NCBI RefSeq assembly: GCF_028750875.1
Contig: NW_026542599.1
Location: 48,827,347 to 48,891,346 of the forward strand
Length of the DNA stretch: 64,000 nt
Reading direction: 5' to 3'
DNA from: Macrosteles quadrilineatus
Taxonomy: Eukaryota; Arthropoda; Insecta; Hemiptera; Cicadellidae
Position 1 is the first letter of the stretch, and the number at the start of each line of letters is the position of its first letter. Made by a program: the position numbers and the translations under genes. The notes beneath the pieces were generated by a model. The model worked only from the letters and a program-made list of their open reading frames with translations. It was not told the origin of the DNA and ran no database searches. Positions 1-10,251 of this stretch are shown here, in pieces.

Positions 1-182
1 GTTAGCCATAGGCCTTTAGAACAGATTAGGGATTTTCAGGTTCTTTTTATCAGATAGAGTGTTAGGAAGATAGTTCAAAAATTATTATATTACAAACACA
101 TTATTAGTTATGATAGGTTAGTATCAGGCCCTCCTCTACAAGACATCTTCGAGTGGATCTTCAAATTCAAGATGCTTCATTT

Positions 183-195
183 TGTGTGTGTGTGT
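183..195. repeat. TG microsatellite
   Basis: A TG run of six units plus T in copy 1, just before AGTTATG. It is shorter by one or two units in copies 5, 6 and 11-18. It occurs once per unit at the same offset. Confidence 0.8.
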
Positions 196-1022
196 AGTTA
201 TGTATTTCCATGCCCAGTTTCAAATCATCATATATATTGTTGCACGAACATACAAATGAATGTCGATTTGACGCGATTTCAGATATAAGTCATAAAGTTG
301 GATAGTTGATTTGGTTGTTAATATAAGTTTAAAGAATCAAAAGAAGAAAAACAACAAGAAAATCATGCATAAAAAAGTAGGCGTAAGTTGTGTAGTTTTA
401 CATAAATTAAAATTTTATATTTGTTCTAATAAATAGGTGTTATTGATACGCCTTCTTTAAGTTAGGGGGTAGTTTTAGGATAGACATATATATTTTGTGC
501 TATGTGTATTATTAAGATATTTTTTCAGTAGCCTGGTAAAAGTTTTAGAAGTTTAACCATGAAAAGCAATAATATAACTCTCAAGGGTTATCTACTTAAG
601 CAAAGCCAGTAAGTGGGGGGGTATGGGGACATCAATTGACCAAATCAAATCAGTCTATATACGTACCAGAGACACCAATCAACAGAAATCATTTAATTCT
701 GTGTAGGCTGTGTCAATATAGTCAACAAACAATACAAATAATAAAATACTTTACATGTCAAAATATTCTATTTTAGGTCTAAAAACAGTGATTCAATAAT
801 AACAAATTCTTAACAGCTATTTTTAATTGATCTAATGGTAACAATAAACAGCAGACAGGCAATAGTGGAGGCAACTTGTTGGCAAGGACTAAAACCTTGA
901 TTGAATTGCCAAGGAGGTATTAGTAAGGTAAGTTAAAAGGGATGTAAAACTAGATTCCTATGTCAGGTTTTGCATGATTAAACTTCTAAGATTCTTGCCA
1001 GGGGTGGTAAGGAGGGTTAAAT

Positions 1023-1034
1023 GGGCTTCGGCCC
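1023..1034 (+). other. GGGC-TTCG-GCCC hairpin
   Basis: A perfect 4 bp stem with a C(TTCG)G loop, which in RNA is an exceptionally stable tetraloop. It lies ~110 bp upstream of the GC-richer block and is present in every complete unit. GTAAGG just upstream and CCTTAC overlapping the stem offer an alternative pairing. No T-run follows, and no role is shown. Confidence 0.5.
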
Positions 1035-1043
1035 TTACAAAAT

Positions 1044-1109
1044 TTCAAAACTCATAAACCGTGCGATATACATTTAATTAAATTCAAAATTTGTATTTTG
1101 AGTTTTGAA
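1044..1109. repeat. Inverted repeat upstream of the GC-richer block
   Basis: TTCAAAACTCA (1044-1054) and TGAGTTTTGAA (1099-1109) form a perfect 11 bp inverted pair around a 44 bp AT-rich spacer. The pair recurs in all complete units, and the spacer carries the ATAAACCGTG / AAAAACTGTG subfamily difference. Confidence 0.6.
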
Positions 1110-1143
1110 AACAGGTTTTGATTAGTAATATGCACTTTAAGCT

Positions 1144-1419
1144 TGTGTTACGGCCCTGCCATACTACGGTAACATTGTGGTAGAAACGGGAGGCCCTCCA
1201 ACCGAACATGGCCGAGGGGGTCCTTGGGGTCAGAGAGAAGGGGTATTTCAAAAACATTTTGTCTAGGCTCCTTTCCCTATTCCGGGTGTCCTTTAACCAA
1301 AGTATCCCTTGCACCTTATTCCAACCCACTGACATGATTTCCTTACTCTCTTCTCACCATCCTGCGAGCTTTCATCAAGGCGTCATCAGAGAGGGAGGGA
1401 GCTGTATTCTACTACCTAT
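1144..1419 (+). other. GC-richer exon-like block ending at a donor-like GTAAGT
   Basis: This block is visibly richer in G and C than the rest of the unit and ends at CCTAT|GTAAGT, a good match to a eukaryotic 5' splice site on the + strand. Equivalent donor GTs lie three bases before the end of each copy's 71-codon + frame, for example at 4843, 8258 and 11673. Both strands have short open frames here: + strand 71 codons from 1208, - strand about 80-83 codons at 1084-1335. Neither resembles a family I recognise. Between copies, most coding differences change the residue (N/K/R, I/T and L/V on +; M/I/L, R/T and R/K on -), which argues against protein constraint. It may be an exon of a noncoding transcript or a decayed gene fragment. 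No acceptor was identified for its 5' edge, so that edge is approximate. Confidence 0.35.
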
Positions 1420-1896
1420 GTAAGTATCTTATCTACCCGAGGAATATAATAATCATAGGGTAAAACAATCTTTATGTAAATAGATAAACGGAATCTTTCT
1501 AAAGCACAATAATAGTAATTGCCAACATTTATGGCTATATTGCTACATTGATCTGAGACCACACATTACTTTGCTCCATGAGATTAAATCATGGAATATT
1601 TTGAAGTAGTCATGCTGTGAGTTTACTACAATGGAAAGAATGGATATCAGCAAATAAGATTGTAGGTGAAAAATTCTATTTCATGTTTTGAATTACTACT
1701 TACAACAAGAACTGTCGAAAATTAATCTGTCTCTTTGGAAGTCAAGACCTTGGAATTTTTGAAGCAACTAATATTGATTTTTACAAATTATACTAATAGA
1801 CAGACACAGATTGAATCACACAACACAGGTAAATAGAAGTAAGTTCTGGTCAAGATAGGATAGGATTCCATTTAATAGTTCGTGGGAATGTTTCAG

Positions 1897-2028
1897 ATAT
1901 TGCCGATTGTAGTGGGTGTGAACTTTTGCGAGAAAACCTCATAGCAAGTAATAGGACTACGTACTTCCAAGCATGAACAAATCCTTCGAGAAGATGTTAT
2001 TATCAGCTGTCTTTTTTATCATTCGGAG
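1897..2028 (+). other. Exon-like module A (132 nt), paralogous to module B
   Basis: The module is preceded by GGGAATGTTTCAG and followed by TCGGAG|GTAATTTTTT, a plausible acceptor and donor pair on the + strand. It aligns by eye with module B: ACTTTTGCGAGAA, CTTCATAG/CCTCATAG, GCATGAAC, CGAGAAGAT/CGAAGATTT and the shared GGTAATTTTTTATATTTCT. The resemblance extends about 60 bp into the downstream sequence and weakly upstream (TCAAG..AGGATA). All three + frames contain stops, so it is not an intact coding exon. AGCG-subfamily copies have TTTAGCGAGAAAAGCTC in place of TTTGCGAGAAAACCTC. The same module is present in every complete copy. Confidence 0.45.
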
Positions 2029-2105
2029 GTAATTTTTTATATTTCTCATAACTAAATTTTTATATTGTTAAGTATACGATACACAATGAATTTACAAATC
2101 AGCAT

Positions 2106-2130
2106 TACTAAACAGTAAACTTGTTTAGTA
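2106..2130. repeat. Short perfect hairpin after module A
   Basis: TACTAAACA and TGTTTAGTA form a 9 bp stem around GTAAACT. It is followed within 30 bp by a second TAGTAT/ATACTA pair. It lies within the intron-like stretch after module A and recurs in every complete unit. Confidence 0.5.
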
Positions 2131-2399
2131 TAAATATGTAGTATGTAAATACTAAACCCATGTATTATTTGGAAAAAATTTAACAATTAAAATAGACCTC
2201 ATGATATATTTAAATTATCTAACCGAGTACTGGTGTTTGTCCCGAATAATCAGAAAAATCAGTATATATGTCAAAGTACAATAGGTAAATAAAGTTATAT
2301 TGTAAATGAAATTCTAGACTTGGTTGATTTTACAAGAAACGTATGTATTTAATTGTAAGTGTGTTAATCCTTTTAACACCTTGACGTGCCTTGTTGCAG

Positions 2400-2505
2400 G
2401 CTTATCACTGTGGTGTCTGCCAGTCTTAACAAAACCATAGCATGAGATTTAACGCAGCTGTATTCCGTCCAACGTCAGGATCCTCAAACACTTTCGTCCC
2501 AGACG
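2400..2505 (+). other. Exon-like block C between acceptor- and donor-like sites
   Basis: The upstream sequence has a C/T-rich run and ends GTGCCTTGTTGCAG|G, the best acceptor-like site in the unit. The block ends CCCAGACG|GTAACT, a usable donor. It would follow module A after a 371 bp intron-like stretch (2029-2399). All + frames contain stops. It is somewhat less AT-rich than its flanks. Its first bases (GGCTTATCACTGTGGTGTC) weakly resemble block D of long copies (GGTTTTCGGTTCCTGTCG), consistent with A-C and B-D being duplicated pairs. Confidence 0.35.
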
Positions 2506-2860
2506 GTAACTATCCTACACGTGATTTACTGTTTGAAACAAATAAGTAAATAGTTGATAAATACATGGACACTTTAAAAGGTCTCTTAACGCTTTTTAAG
2601 GTTCTGGCCATATTGAGCTGATCTTTTTCCCGTATGAGGTTCAAGAACAATCTTGTCAGTGGTGAAGCAAAACACCAAACTAATAAAATACTATAACCTG
2701 TTGGACAATATGGATGGAACATTTAGTAAGGATAGGTTTGGAATCAAGTTCTCCTCTATAGTTTGGCGATAGCTGTTGAGAAACAAACAATCATGGAACA
2801 TGGTGGAAGCGTCAATTATATTTTACTATGTTTTTTAATACTATTACATTACTCATCATC

Positions 2861-3130
2861 CTATAGTTGTGGGACCAAAAAAACTATAGAATCATTAAAC
2901 ACCGGTAATTTAAAATAAGTGGCTGTCAAGTAGGATACGTTATAACAATTCTTTGTAACTGTTTTAGATCTTTCTGACTGTCGTGCGCGTGTTACAACTT
3001 TTGCGAGAAGATCTTCATAGAATGAAATACACGCATGAACTTCCTTTGCGAAGATTTTGACATCAGGTTTTCGGTTGCTGTCGTACCAAAGGTAGGAACT
3101 TTCCTTTTGTGTGTATTGTTCTGCCATCAT
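2861..3130 (-). other. Antisense 89-codon open frame across modules B and D (probably not a gene)
   Basis: The - strand stays open for 89 codons from a double ATG in short copies and for 104 codons, with a different N-terminus, in long copies. The shared C-terminal part begins PDVKIFAKEV and would be helical. I do not recognise it. Of four base differences between subfamilies that I could place, three change the residue (L/F, T/I, W/R) and one is silent, which fits neutral drift. No GT-AG pair fits the 836 bp segment on this strand. It is recorded because it is open in all 17 complete copies, but that is weak evidence given how alike the copies are. Confidence 0.12.
2968..3091 (+). other. Fused exon-like module B+D of the short form
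   Basis: Begins after TAACTGTTTTAG and ends at CCAAAG|GTAGGA. In this and the other short copies, module B joins block D at GACATCAG|GTTTTCGG (3066/3067). Long copies have 836 bp at exactly that point, beginning GTGTCT and ending TTTTTGCAG. The short form therefore has the sequence expected after removal of a GT-AG intron. Four bases (CAGG) occur at both edges, so the join cannot be placed uniquely. The + frames contain stops within module B. Confidence 0.4.
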
Positions 3131-3341
3131 TCATCGGATTGAGTCTTCACTTCACTGAAAAAATCCCCATCGTTTAGTTTTAGGTTATTACAAAGAGGTT
3201 AGGGATGGATAAATTGTATTTGGTTGAGACAATATTTTGTTTACAGATTAGAATTTCAAAATTCAAGCAAATAGGACACAATTGCAGTAGGAGGATATCT
3301 CAGTTAACTAAATTTATTATTAATCAGGGTTAAATTTATAT

Positions 3342-3527
3342 CAGATCAGGGATTTTCAGGTGTTTTTATTAGATAGTTTTAGGCGAAAATTTACAAATTT
3401 TTTTAATGAATATGTTAGCCATAGGCCTTTAGAACAGATTAGGGATTTTCAGGTTCTTTTTATCAGATAGAGTGTTAGGAAGATAGTTCAAAAATTATTA
3501 TATTACAAACACATTATTAGTTATGAT
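3342..3527 (+). repeat. Diverged 93 bp direct duplication spanning the unit junction
   Basis: CAGATCAGGGATTTTCAGGT at 3342 recurs as CAGATTAGGGATTTTCAGGT at 3435, each followed by a T-rich stretch, an AGATAG motif and a GTTAGG-like motif. The period is 93 bp. The pair recurs at every unit boundary. In copies 12, 13, 14, 15, 16 and 17 the first half reads AGATAGTGTTAGG, closer to the second half (AGATAGAGTGTTAGG) than the AGATAGTTTTAGG of copies 1-11. Confidence 0.7.
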
Positions 3528-6500
3528 AGGTTAGTATCAGGCCCTCCTCTACAAGACATCTTCGAGTGGATCTTCAAATTCAAGATGCTTCATTTTGTGT
3601 GTGTGTGTAGTTATGTATTTCCATGCCCAGTTTCAAATCATCATATATATTGTTGCACGAACATACAAATGAATGTCGATTTGACGCGATTTCAGATATA
3701 AGTCATAAAGTTGGATAGTTGATTTGGTTGTTAATATAAGTTTAAAGAATCAAAAGAAGAAAAACAACAAGAAAATCATGCATAAAAAAGTAGGCGTAAG
3801 TTGTGTAGTTTTACATAAATTAAAATTTTATATTTGTTCTAATAAATAGGTGTTATTGATACGCCTTCTTTAAGTTAGGGGGTAGTTTTAGGATAGACAT
3901 ATATATTTTGTGCTATGTGTATTATTAAGATATTTTTTCAGTAGCCTGGTAAAAGTTTTAGAAGTTTAACCATGAAAAGCAATAATATAACTCTCAAGGG
4001 TTATCTACTTAAGCAAAGCCAGTAAGTGGGGGGGGGGGGGGGGGGTATGGGGACATCAATTGACCAAATAAAATCAGTCTATATAGGTACCAGAGACACC
4101 AATCAACAGAAATCATTTAATTCTGTGTAGGCTGTGTCAATATAGTCAACAAACAATACAAATAATAAAATACTTTACATGTCAAAATATTCTATTTTAG
4201 GTCTAAAAACAGTGATTCAATAATAACAAATTCTTAACAGCTATTTTTAATTGATCTAATGGTAACAATAAACAGCAGACAGGCATAGTGGAGGCAACTT
4301 GTTGGCAAGGACTAAAACCTTGATTGAATTGCCAAGGAGGTATTAGTAAGGTAAGTTAAAAGGGATGTAAAACTAGATTCCTATGTCAGGTTTTGCATGA
4401 TTAAACTTCTAAGATTCTTGCCAGGGGTGGTAAGGAGGGTTAAATGGGCTTCGGCCCTTACAAAATTTCAAAACTCAAAAACTGTGCGATGTACATTTAA
4501 TTAAATTCAAAATTTTTATTTTGAGTTTTGAAAACAGGTTTTGATTAGTAATATGCACTTTAAGCTTGTGTTACGGCCCTGCCATACTACGGTAACATTG
4601 TGGTAGAAACGGGAGGTCCTCCAACCGAACATGGCCGAGGGGGTCCTTGGGGTCAGAGAGAAGGGGTATTTCAAAAAAATTTTGTCTAGGCTCCTCTCCC
4701 TATTCCGGGTGTCCTTTAACCAAAGTATCCCTTGCACCTTATTCCAACCCACTGACATGATTTCCTTACTCTCTTCTCACCATCCTGCGAGCTTTCATCA
4801 AGGCGTCATCAGAGAGGGAGGGAGCTGTATTCTACTACCTATGTAAGTATCTTATCTACCCGAGGAATATAATAATCATAGGGTAAAACAATCTTTATGT
4901 AAATAGATAAACGGAATCTTTCTAAAGCACAATAATAGTAATTGCCAACATTTATGGCTATATTGCTACATTGATCTGAGACCACACATTACTTTGCTCC
5001 ATGAGATTAAATCATGGAATATTTTGAAGTAGTCATGCTGTGAGTTTACTACAATGGAAAGAATGGATATCAGCAAATAAGATTGTAGGTGAAAATTCTA
5101 TTTCATGTTTTGAATTACTACTTACAACAAGAACTGTCGAAAATTAATCTGTCTCTTTGGAAGTCAAGACCTTGGAATTTTTGAAGCAACTAATATTGAT
5201 TTTTACAAATTATACTAATAGACAGACACAGATTGAATCACACAACACAGGTAAATAGAAGTAAGTTCTGGTCAAGATAGGATAGGATTCCATTTAATAG
5301 TTCGTGGGAATGTTTCAGATATTGCCGATTGTAGTGGGTGTGAACTTTTGCGAGAAAACCTCATAGCAAGTAATAGGACTACGTACTTCCAAGCATGAAC
5401 AAATCCTTCGAGAAGATGTTATTATCAGCTGTCTTTTTTATCATTCGGAGGTAATTTTTTATATTTCTCATAACTAAATTTTTATATTGTTAAGTATACG
5501 ATACACAATGAATTTACAAATCAGCATTACTAAACAGTAAACTTGTTTAGTATAAATATGTAGTATGTAAATACTAAACCCATGTATTATTTGGAAAAAA
5601 TTTAACAATTAAAATAGACCTCATGATATATTTAAATTATCTAACCGAGTACTGGTGTTTGTCCCGAATAATCAGAAAAATCAGTATATATGTCAAAGTA
5701 CAATAGGTAAATAAAGTTATATTGTAAATGAAATTCTAGACTTGGTTGATTTTACAAGAAACGTATGTATTTAATTGTAAGTGTGTTAATCCTTTTAACA
5801 CCTTGACGTGCCTTGTTGCAGGCTTATCACTGTGGTGTCTGCCAGTCTTAACAAAACCATAGCATGAGATTTAACGCAGCTGTATTCCGTCCAACGTCAG
5901 GATCCTCAAACACTTTCGTCCCAGACGGTAACTATCCTACACGTGATTTACTGTTTGAAACAAATAAGTAAATAGTTGATAAATACATGGACACTTTAAA
6001 AGGTCTCTTAACGCTTTTTAAGGTTCTGGCCATATTGAGCTGATCTTTTTCCCGTATGAGGTTCAAGAACAATCTTGTCAGTGGTGAAGCAAAACACCAA
6101 ACTAATAAAATACTATAACCTGTTGGACAATATGGATGGAACATTTAGTAAGGATAGGTTTGGAATCAAGTTCTCCTCTATAGTTTGGCGATAGCTGTTG
6201 AGAAACAAACAATCATGGAACATGGTGGAAGCGTCAATTATATTTTACTATGTTTTTTAATACTATTACATTACTCATCATCCTATAGTTGTGGGACCAA
6301 AAAAACTATAGAATCATTAAACACCGGTAATTTAAAATAAGTGGCTGTCAAGTAGGATACGTTATAACAATTCTTTGTAACTGTTTTAGATCTTTCTGAC
6401 TGTCGTGCGCGTGTTACAACTTTTGCGAGAAGATCTTCATAGAATGAAATACACGCATGAACTTCCTTTGCGAAGATTTTGACATCAGGTTTTCGGTTGC

Positions 6501-6835
6501 TGTCGTACCAAAGGTAGGAACTTTCCTTTTGTGTGTATTGTTCTGCCATCATTCATCGGATTGAGTCTTCACTTCACTGAAAAAATCCCCATCGTTTAGT
6601 TTTAGGTTATTACAAAGAGGTTAGGGATGGATAAATTGTATTTGGTTGAGACAATATTTTGTTTACAGATTAGAATTTCAAAATTCAAGCAAATAGGACA
6701 CAATTGCAGTAGGAGGATATCTCAGTTAACTAAATTTATTATTAATCAGGGTTAAATTTATATCAGATCAGGGATTTTCAGGTGTTTTTATTAGATAGTT
6801 TTAGGCGAAAATTTACAAATTTTTTTAATGAATAT
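3414..6835 (+). repeat. Array unit, copy 2 (short form)
   Basis: This copy has the longest G-run of the array (18 G, 4028-4045), which accounts for its extra length. It is 'I type' in the GC-rich block (AAAAAAATTTTG), has GGCATAG where M-type copies have GGCAATAG, and has a one-base-shorter GTGAAAATTC at about 5091. These variants recur together in copy 7, so the two copies are homologous positions of a higher-order repeat. Its 5' part is I type, but from the CATTACTTTG site onward it matches copy 1, so it is a mosaic. Confidence 0.95.
4028..4045 (+). repeat. Variable poly-G run (18 G in copy 2)
   Basis: Every unit has a G-run between CCAGTAAGT and TATGGGG. Lengths from copy 1 to copy 18 are 7, 18, 10, 10, 8, 7, 9, 14, 10, 9, 7, 7, 7, 8, 6, 6, 7 and 6. 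In copies 15, 16 and 18 the run is followed by A (GGGGGGATATGG). It is the most length-variable site in the unit and explains most of the small differences in unit length. Confidence 0.85.
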
Positions 6836-9800
6836 GTTAGCCATAGGCCTTTAGAACAGATTAGGGATTTTCAGGTTCTTTTTATCAGATAGAGTGTTAG
6901 GAAGATAGTTCAAAAATTATTATATTACAAACACATTATTAGTTATGATAGGTTAGTATCAGGCCCTCCTCTACAAGACATCTTCGAGTGGATCTTCAAA
7001 TTCAAGATGCTTCATTTTGTGTGTGTGTGTAGTTATGTATTTCCATGCCCAGTTTCAAATCATCATATATATTGTTGCACGAACATACAAATGAATGTCG
7101 ATTTGACGCGATTTCAGATATAAGTCATAAAGTTGGATAGTTGATTTGGTTGTTAATATAAGTTTAAAGAATCAAAAGAAGAAAAACAACAAGAAAATCA
7201 TGCATAAAAAAGTAGGCGTAAGTTGTGTAGTTTTACATAAATTAAAATTTTATATTTGTTCTAATAAATAGGTGTTATTGATACGCCTTCTTTAAGTTAG
7301 GGGGTAGTTTTAGGATAGACATATATATTTTGTGCTATGTGTATTATTAAGATATTTTTTCAGTAGCCTGGTAAAAGTTTTAGAAGTTTAACCATGAAAA
7401 GCAATAATATAACTCTCAAGGGTTATCTACTTAAGCAAAGCCAGTAAGTGGGGGGGGGGTATGGGGACATCAATTGACCAAATAAAATCAGTCTATATAG
7501 GTACCAGAGACACCAATCAACAGAAATCATTTAATTCTGTGTAGGCTGTGTCAATATAGTCAACAAACAATACAAATAATAAAATACTTTACATGTCAAA
7601 ATATTCTATTTTAGGTCTAAAAACAGTGATTCAATAATAACAAATTCTTAACAGCTATTTTTAATTGATCTAATGGTAACAATAAACAGCAGACAGGCAA
7701 TAGTGGAGGCAACTTGTTGGCAAGGACTAAAACCTTGATTGAATTGCCAAGGAGGTATTAGTAAGGTAAGTTAAAAGGGATGTAAAACTAGATTCCTATG
7801 TCAGGTTTTGCATGATTAAACTTCTAAGATTCTTGCCAGGGGTGGTAAGGAGGGTTAAATGGGCTTCGGCCCTTACAAAATTTCAAAACTCATAAACCGT
7901 GCGATATACATTTAATTAAATTCAAAATTTGTATTTTGAGTTTTGAAAACAGGTTTTGATTAGTAATATGCACTTTAAGCTTGTGTTACGGCCCTGCCAT
8001 ACTACGGTAACATTGTGGTAGAAACGGGAGGCCCTCCAACCGAACATGGCCGAGGGGGTCCTTGGGGTCAGAGAGAAGGGGTATTTCAAAAACATTTTGT
8101 CTAGGCTCCTTTCCCTATTCCGGGTATCCTTTAACCAAAGTATCCCTTGCACCTTATTCCAACCCACTGACATGATTTCCTTACTCTCTTCTCACCATCC
8201 TGCGAGCTTTCATCAAGGCGTCATCAGAGAGGGAGGGAGCTGTATTCTACTACCTATGTAAGTATCTTATCTACCCGAGGAATATAATAATCATAGGGTA
8301 AAACAATCTTTATGTAAATAGATAAACGGAATCTTTCTAAAGCACAATAATAGTAATTGCCAACATTTATGGCTATATTGCTACATTGATCTGAGACCAC
8401 ACATTACTTTGCTCCATGAGATTAAATCATGGAATATTTTGAAGTAGTCATGCTGTGAGTTTACTACAATGGAAAGAATGGATATCAGCAAATAAGATTG
8501 TAGGTGAAAAATTCTATTTCATGTTTTGAATTACTACTTACAACAAGAACTGTCGAAAATTAATCTGTCTCTTTGGAAGTCAAGACCTTGGAATTTTTGA
8601 AGCAACTAATATTGATTTTTACAAATTATACTAATAGACAGACACAGATTGAATCACACAACACAGGTAAATAGAAGTAAGTTCTGGTCAAGATAGGATA
8701 GGATTCCATTTAATAGTTCGTGGGAATGTTTCAGATATTGCCGATTGTAGTGGGTGTGAACTTTTGCGAGAAAACCTCATAGCAAGTAATAGGACTACGT
8801 ACTTCCAAGCATGAACAAATCCTTCGAGAAGATGTTATTATCAGCTGTCTTTTTTATCATTCGGAGGTAATTTTTTATATTTCTCATAACTAAATTTTTA
8901 TATTGTTAAGTATACGATACACAATGAATTTACAAATCAGCATTACTAAACAGTAAACTTGTTTAGTATAAATATGTAGTATGTAAATACTAAACCCATG
9001 TATTATTTGGAAAAAATTTAACAATTAAAATAGACCTCATGATATATTTAAATTATCTAACCGAGTACTGGTGTTTGTCCTGAATAATCAGAAAAATCAG
9101 TATATATGTCAAAGTACAATAGGTAAATAAAGTTATATTGTAAATGAAATTCTAGACTTGGTTGATTTTACAAGAAACGTATATATTTAATTGTAAGTGT
9201 GTTAATCCTTTTAACACCTTGACGTGCCTTGTTGCAGGCTTATCACTGTGGTGTCTGCCAGTCTTAACATAACCATAGCATGAGATTTAACGCAGCTGTA
9301 TTCCGTCCAACGTCAGGATCCTCAAACACTTTCGTCCCAGACGGTAACTATCCTACACGTGATTTACTGTTTGAAACAAATAAGTAAATAGTTGATAAAT
9401 ACATGGACACTTTAAAAGGTCTCTTAACGCTTTTTAAGGTTCTGGCCATATTGAGCTGATCTTTTTCCCGTATGAGGTTCAAGAACAATCTTGTCAGTGG
9501 TGAAGCAAAACACCAAACTAATAAAATACTATAACCTGTTGGACAATATGGATGGAACATTTAGTAAGGATAGGTTTGGAATCAAGTTCTCCTCTATAGT
9601 TTGGCGATAGCTGTTGAGAAACAAACAATCATGGAACATGGTGGAAGCGTCAATTATATTTTACTATGTTTTTTAATACTATTACATTACTCATCATCCT
9701 ATAGTTGTGGGACCAAAAAAACTATAGAATCATTAAACACCGGTAATTTAAAATAAGTGGCTGTCAAGTAGGATACGTTATAACAATTCTTTGTAACTGT

Positions 9801-10251
9801 TTTAGATCTTTCTGACTGTCGTGCGCGTGTTACAACTTTTGCGAGAAGATCTTCATAGAATGAAATACACGCATGAACTTCCTTTGCGAAGATTTTGACA
9901 TCAGGTTTTCGGTTGCTGTCGTACCAAAGGTAGGAACTTTCCTTTTGTGTGTATTGTTCTGCCATCATTCATCGGATTGAGTCTTCACTTCACTGAAAAA
10001 ATCCCCATCGTTTAGTTTTAGGTTATTACAAAGAGGTTAGGGATGGATAAATTGTATTTGGTTGAGACAATATTTTGTTTACAGATTAGAATTTCAAAAT
10101 TCAAGCAAATAGGACACAATTGCAGTAGGAGGATATCTCAGTTAACTAAATTTATTATTAATCAGGGTTAAATTTATATCAGATCAGGGATTTTCAGGTG
10201 TTTTTATTAGATAGTTTTAGGCGAAAATTTACAAATTTTTTTAATGAATAT
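6836..10251 (+). repeat. Array unit, copy 3 (short form)
   Basis: M type, with a 10-G run. It shares with copy 8 three variants absent elsewhere: TCCTGAATAA near 9080, ACGTATATAT near 9180 and AACATAACC near 9268. It has a private GGGTATCC in the GC-rich block where other copies have GGGTGTCC; this change does not alter the 71-codon frame. No large insertion is present. Confidence 0.95.

Larger units (their letters stand above)
1..3413 (+). repeat. Array unit, copy 1 (short form; reference copy)
   Basis: This copy is used here as the coordinate reference. Its layout is: AT-rich sequence 1-1140 with a TG microsatellite and a G-run; GC-richer block 1144-1419; exon-like modules at 1897-2028, 2400-2505 and 2968-3091; and an AT-rich tail with a diverged short duplication. 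The G-run has 7 G. It carries ACATTTTG in the GC-rich block ('M type'), CATTACTTTG near 1563, TTTGCGAG in module A, and no 836 bp segment. A private C at 662 changes the GGTACC seen in other copies to CGTACC. The long stretches between the modules hold only AT-rich sequence with small inverted repeats. Confidence 0.95.

Noticed and set aside
1208..1423. 71-codon + strand frame (and its copies) as a protein gene
   Set aside because: Short, overlapped by an equally open antisense frame, no recognisable domain, stop formed by a donor-like GTAAGT, and differences between copies mostly amino-acid changing. Persistence across copies follows from their near identity.
2400..2430. Zinc-finger-like residues (HCGVC) in block C
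   Set aside because: The frame hits a stop within ten codons and no histidine pair follows, so chance is the simpler explanation.
2635..2650. tRNA or Pol III B box at GAGGTTCAAGAAC
   Set aside because: It only partly resembles the B-box consensus, and no cloverleaf or A box could be formed around it.
2510..2722. 70-codon - strand frame as a gene
   Set aside because: It is broken by one extra G in copies 14, 15 and 17 and extended by an 8 bp duplication in copies 6 and 12. Such frame changes are not tolerated in a constrained gene.
3181..3230. Insect telomeric repeat (TTAGG)
   Set aside because: Only isolated GTTAGG and GGTTAGGGA motifs occur, never a tandem run.
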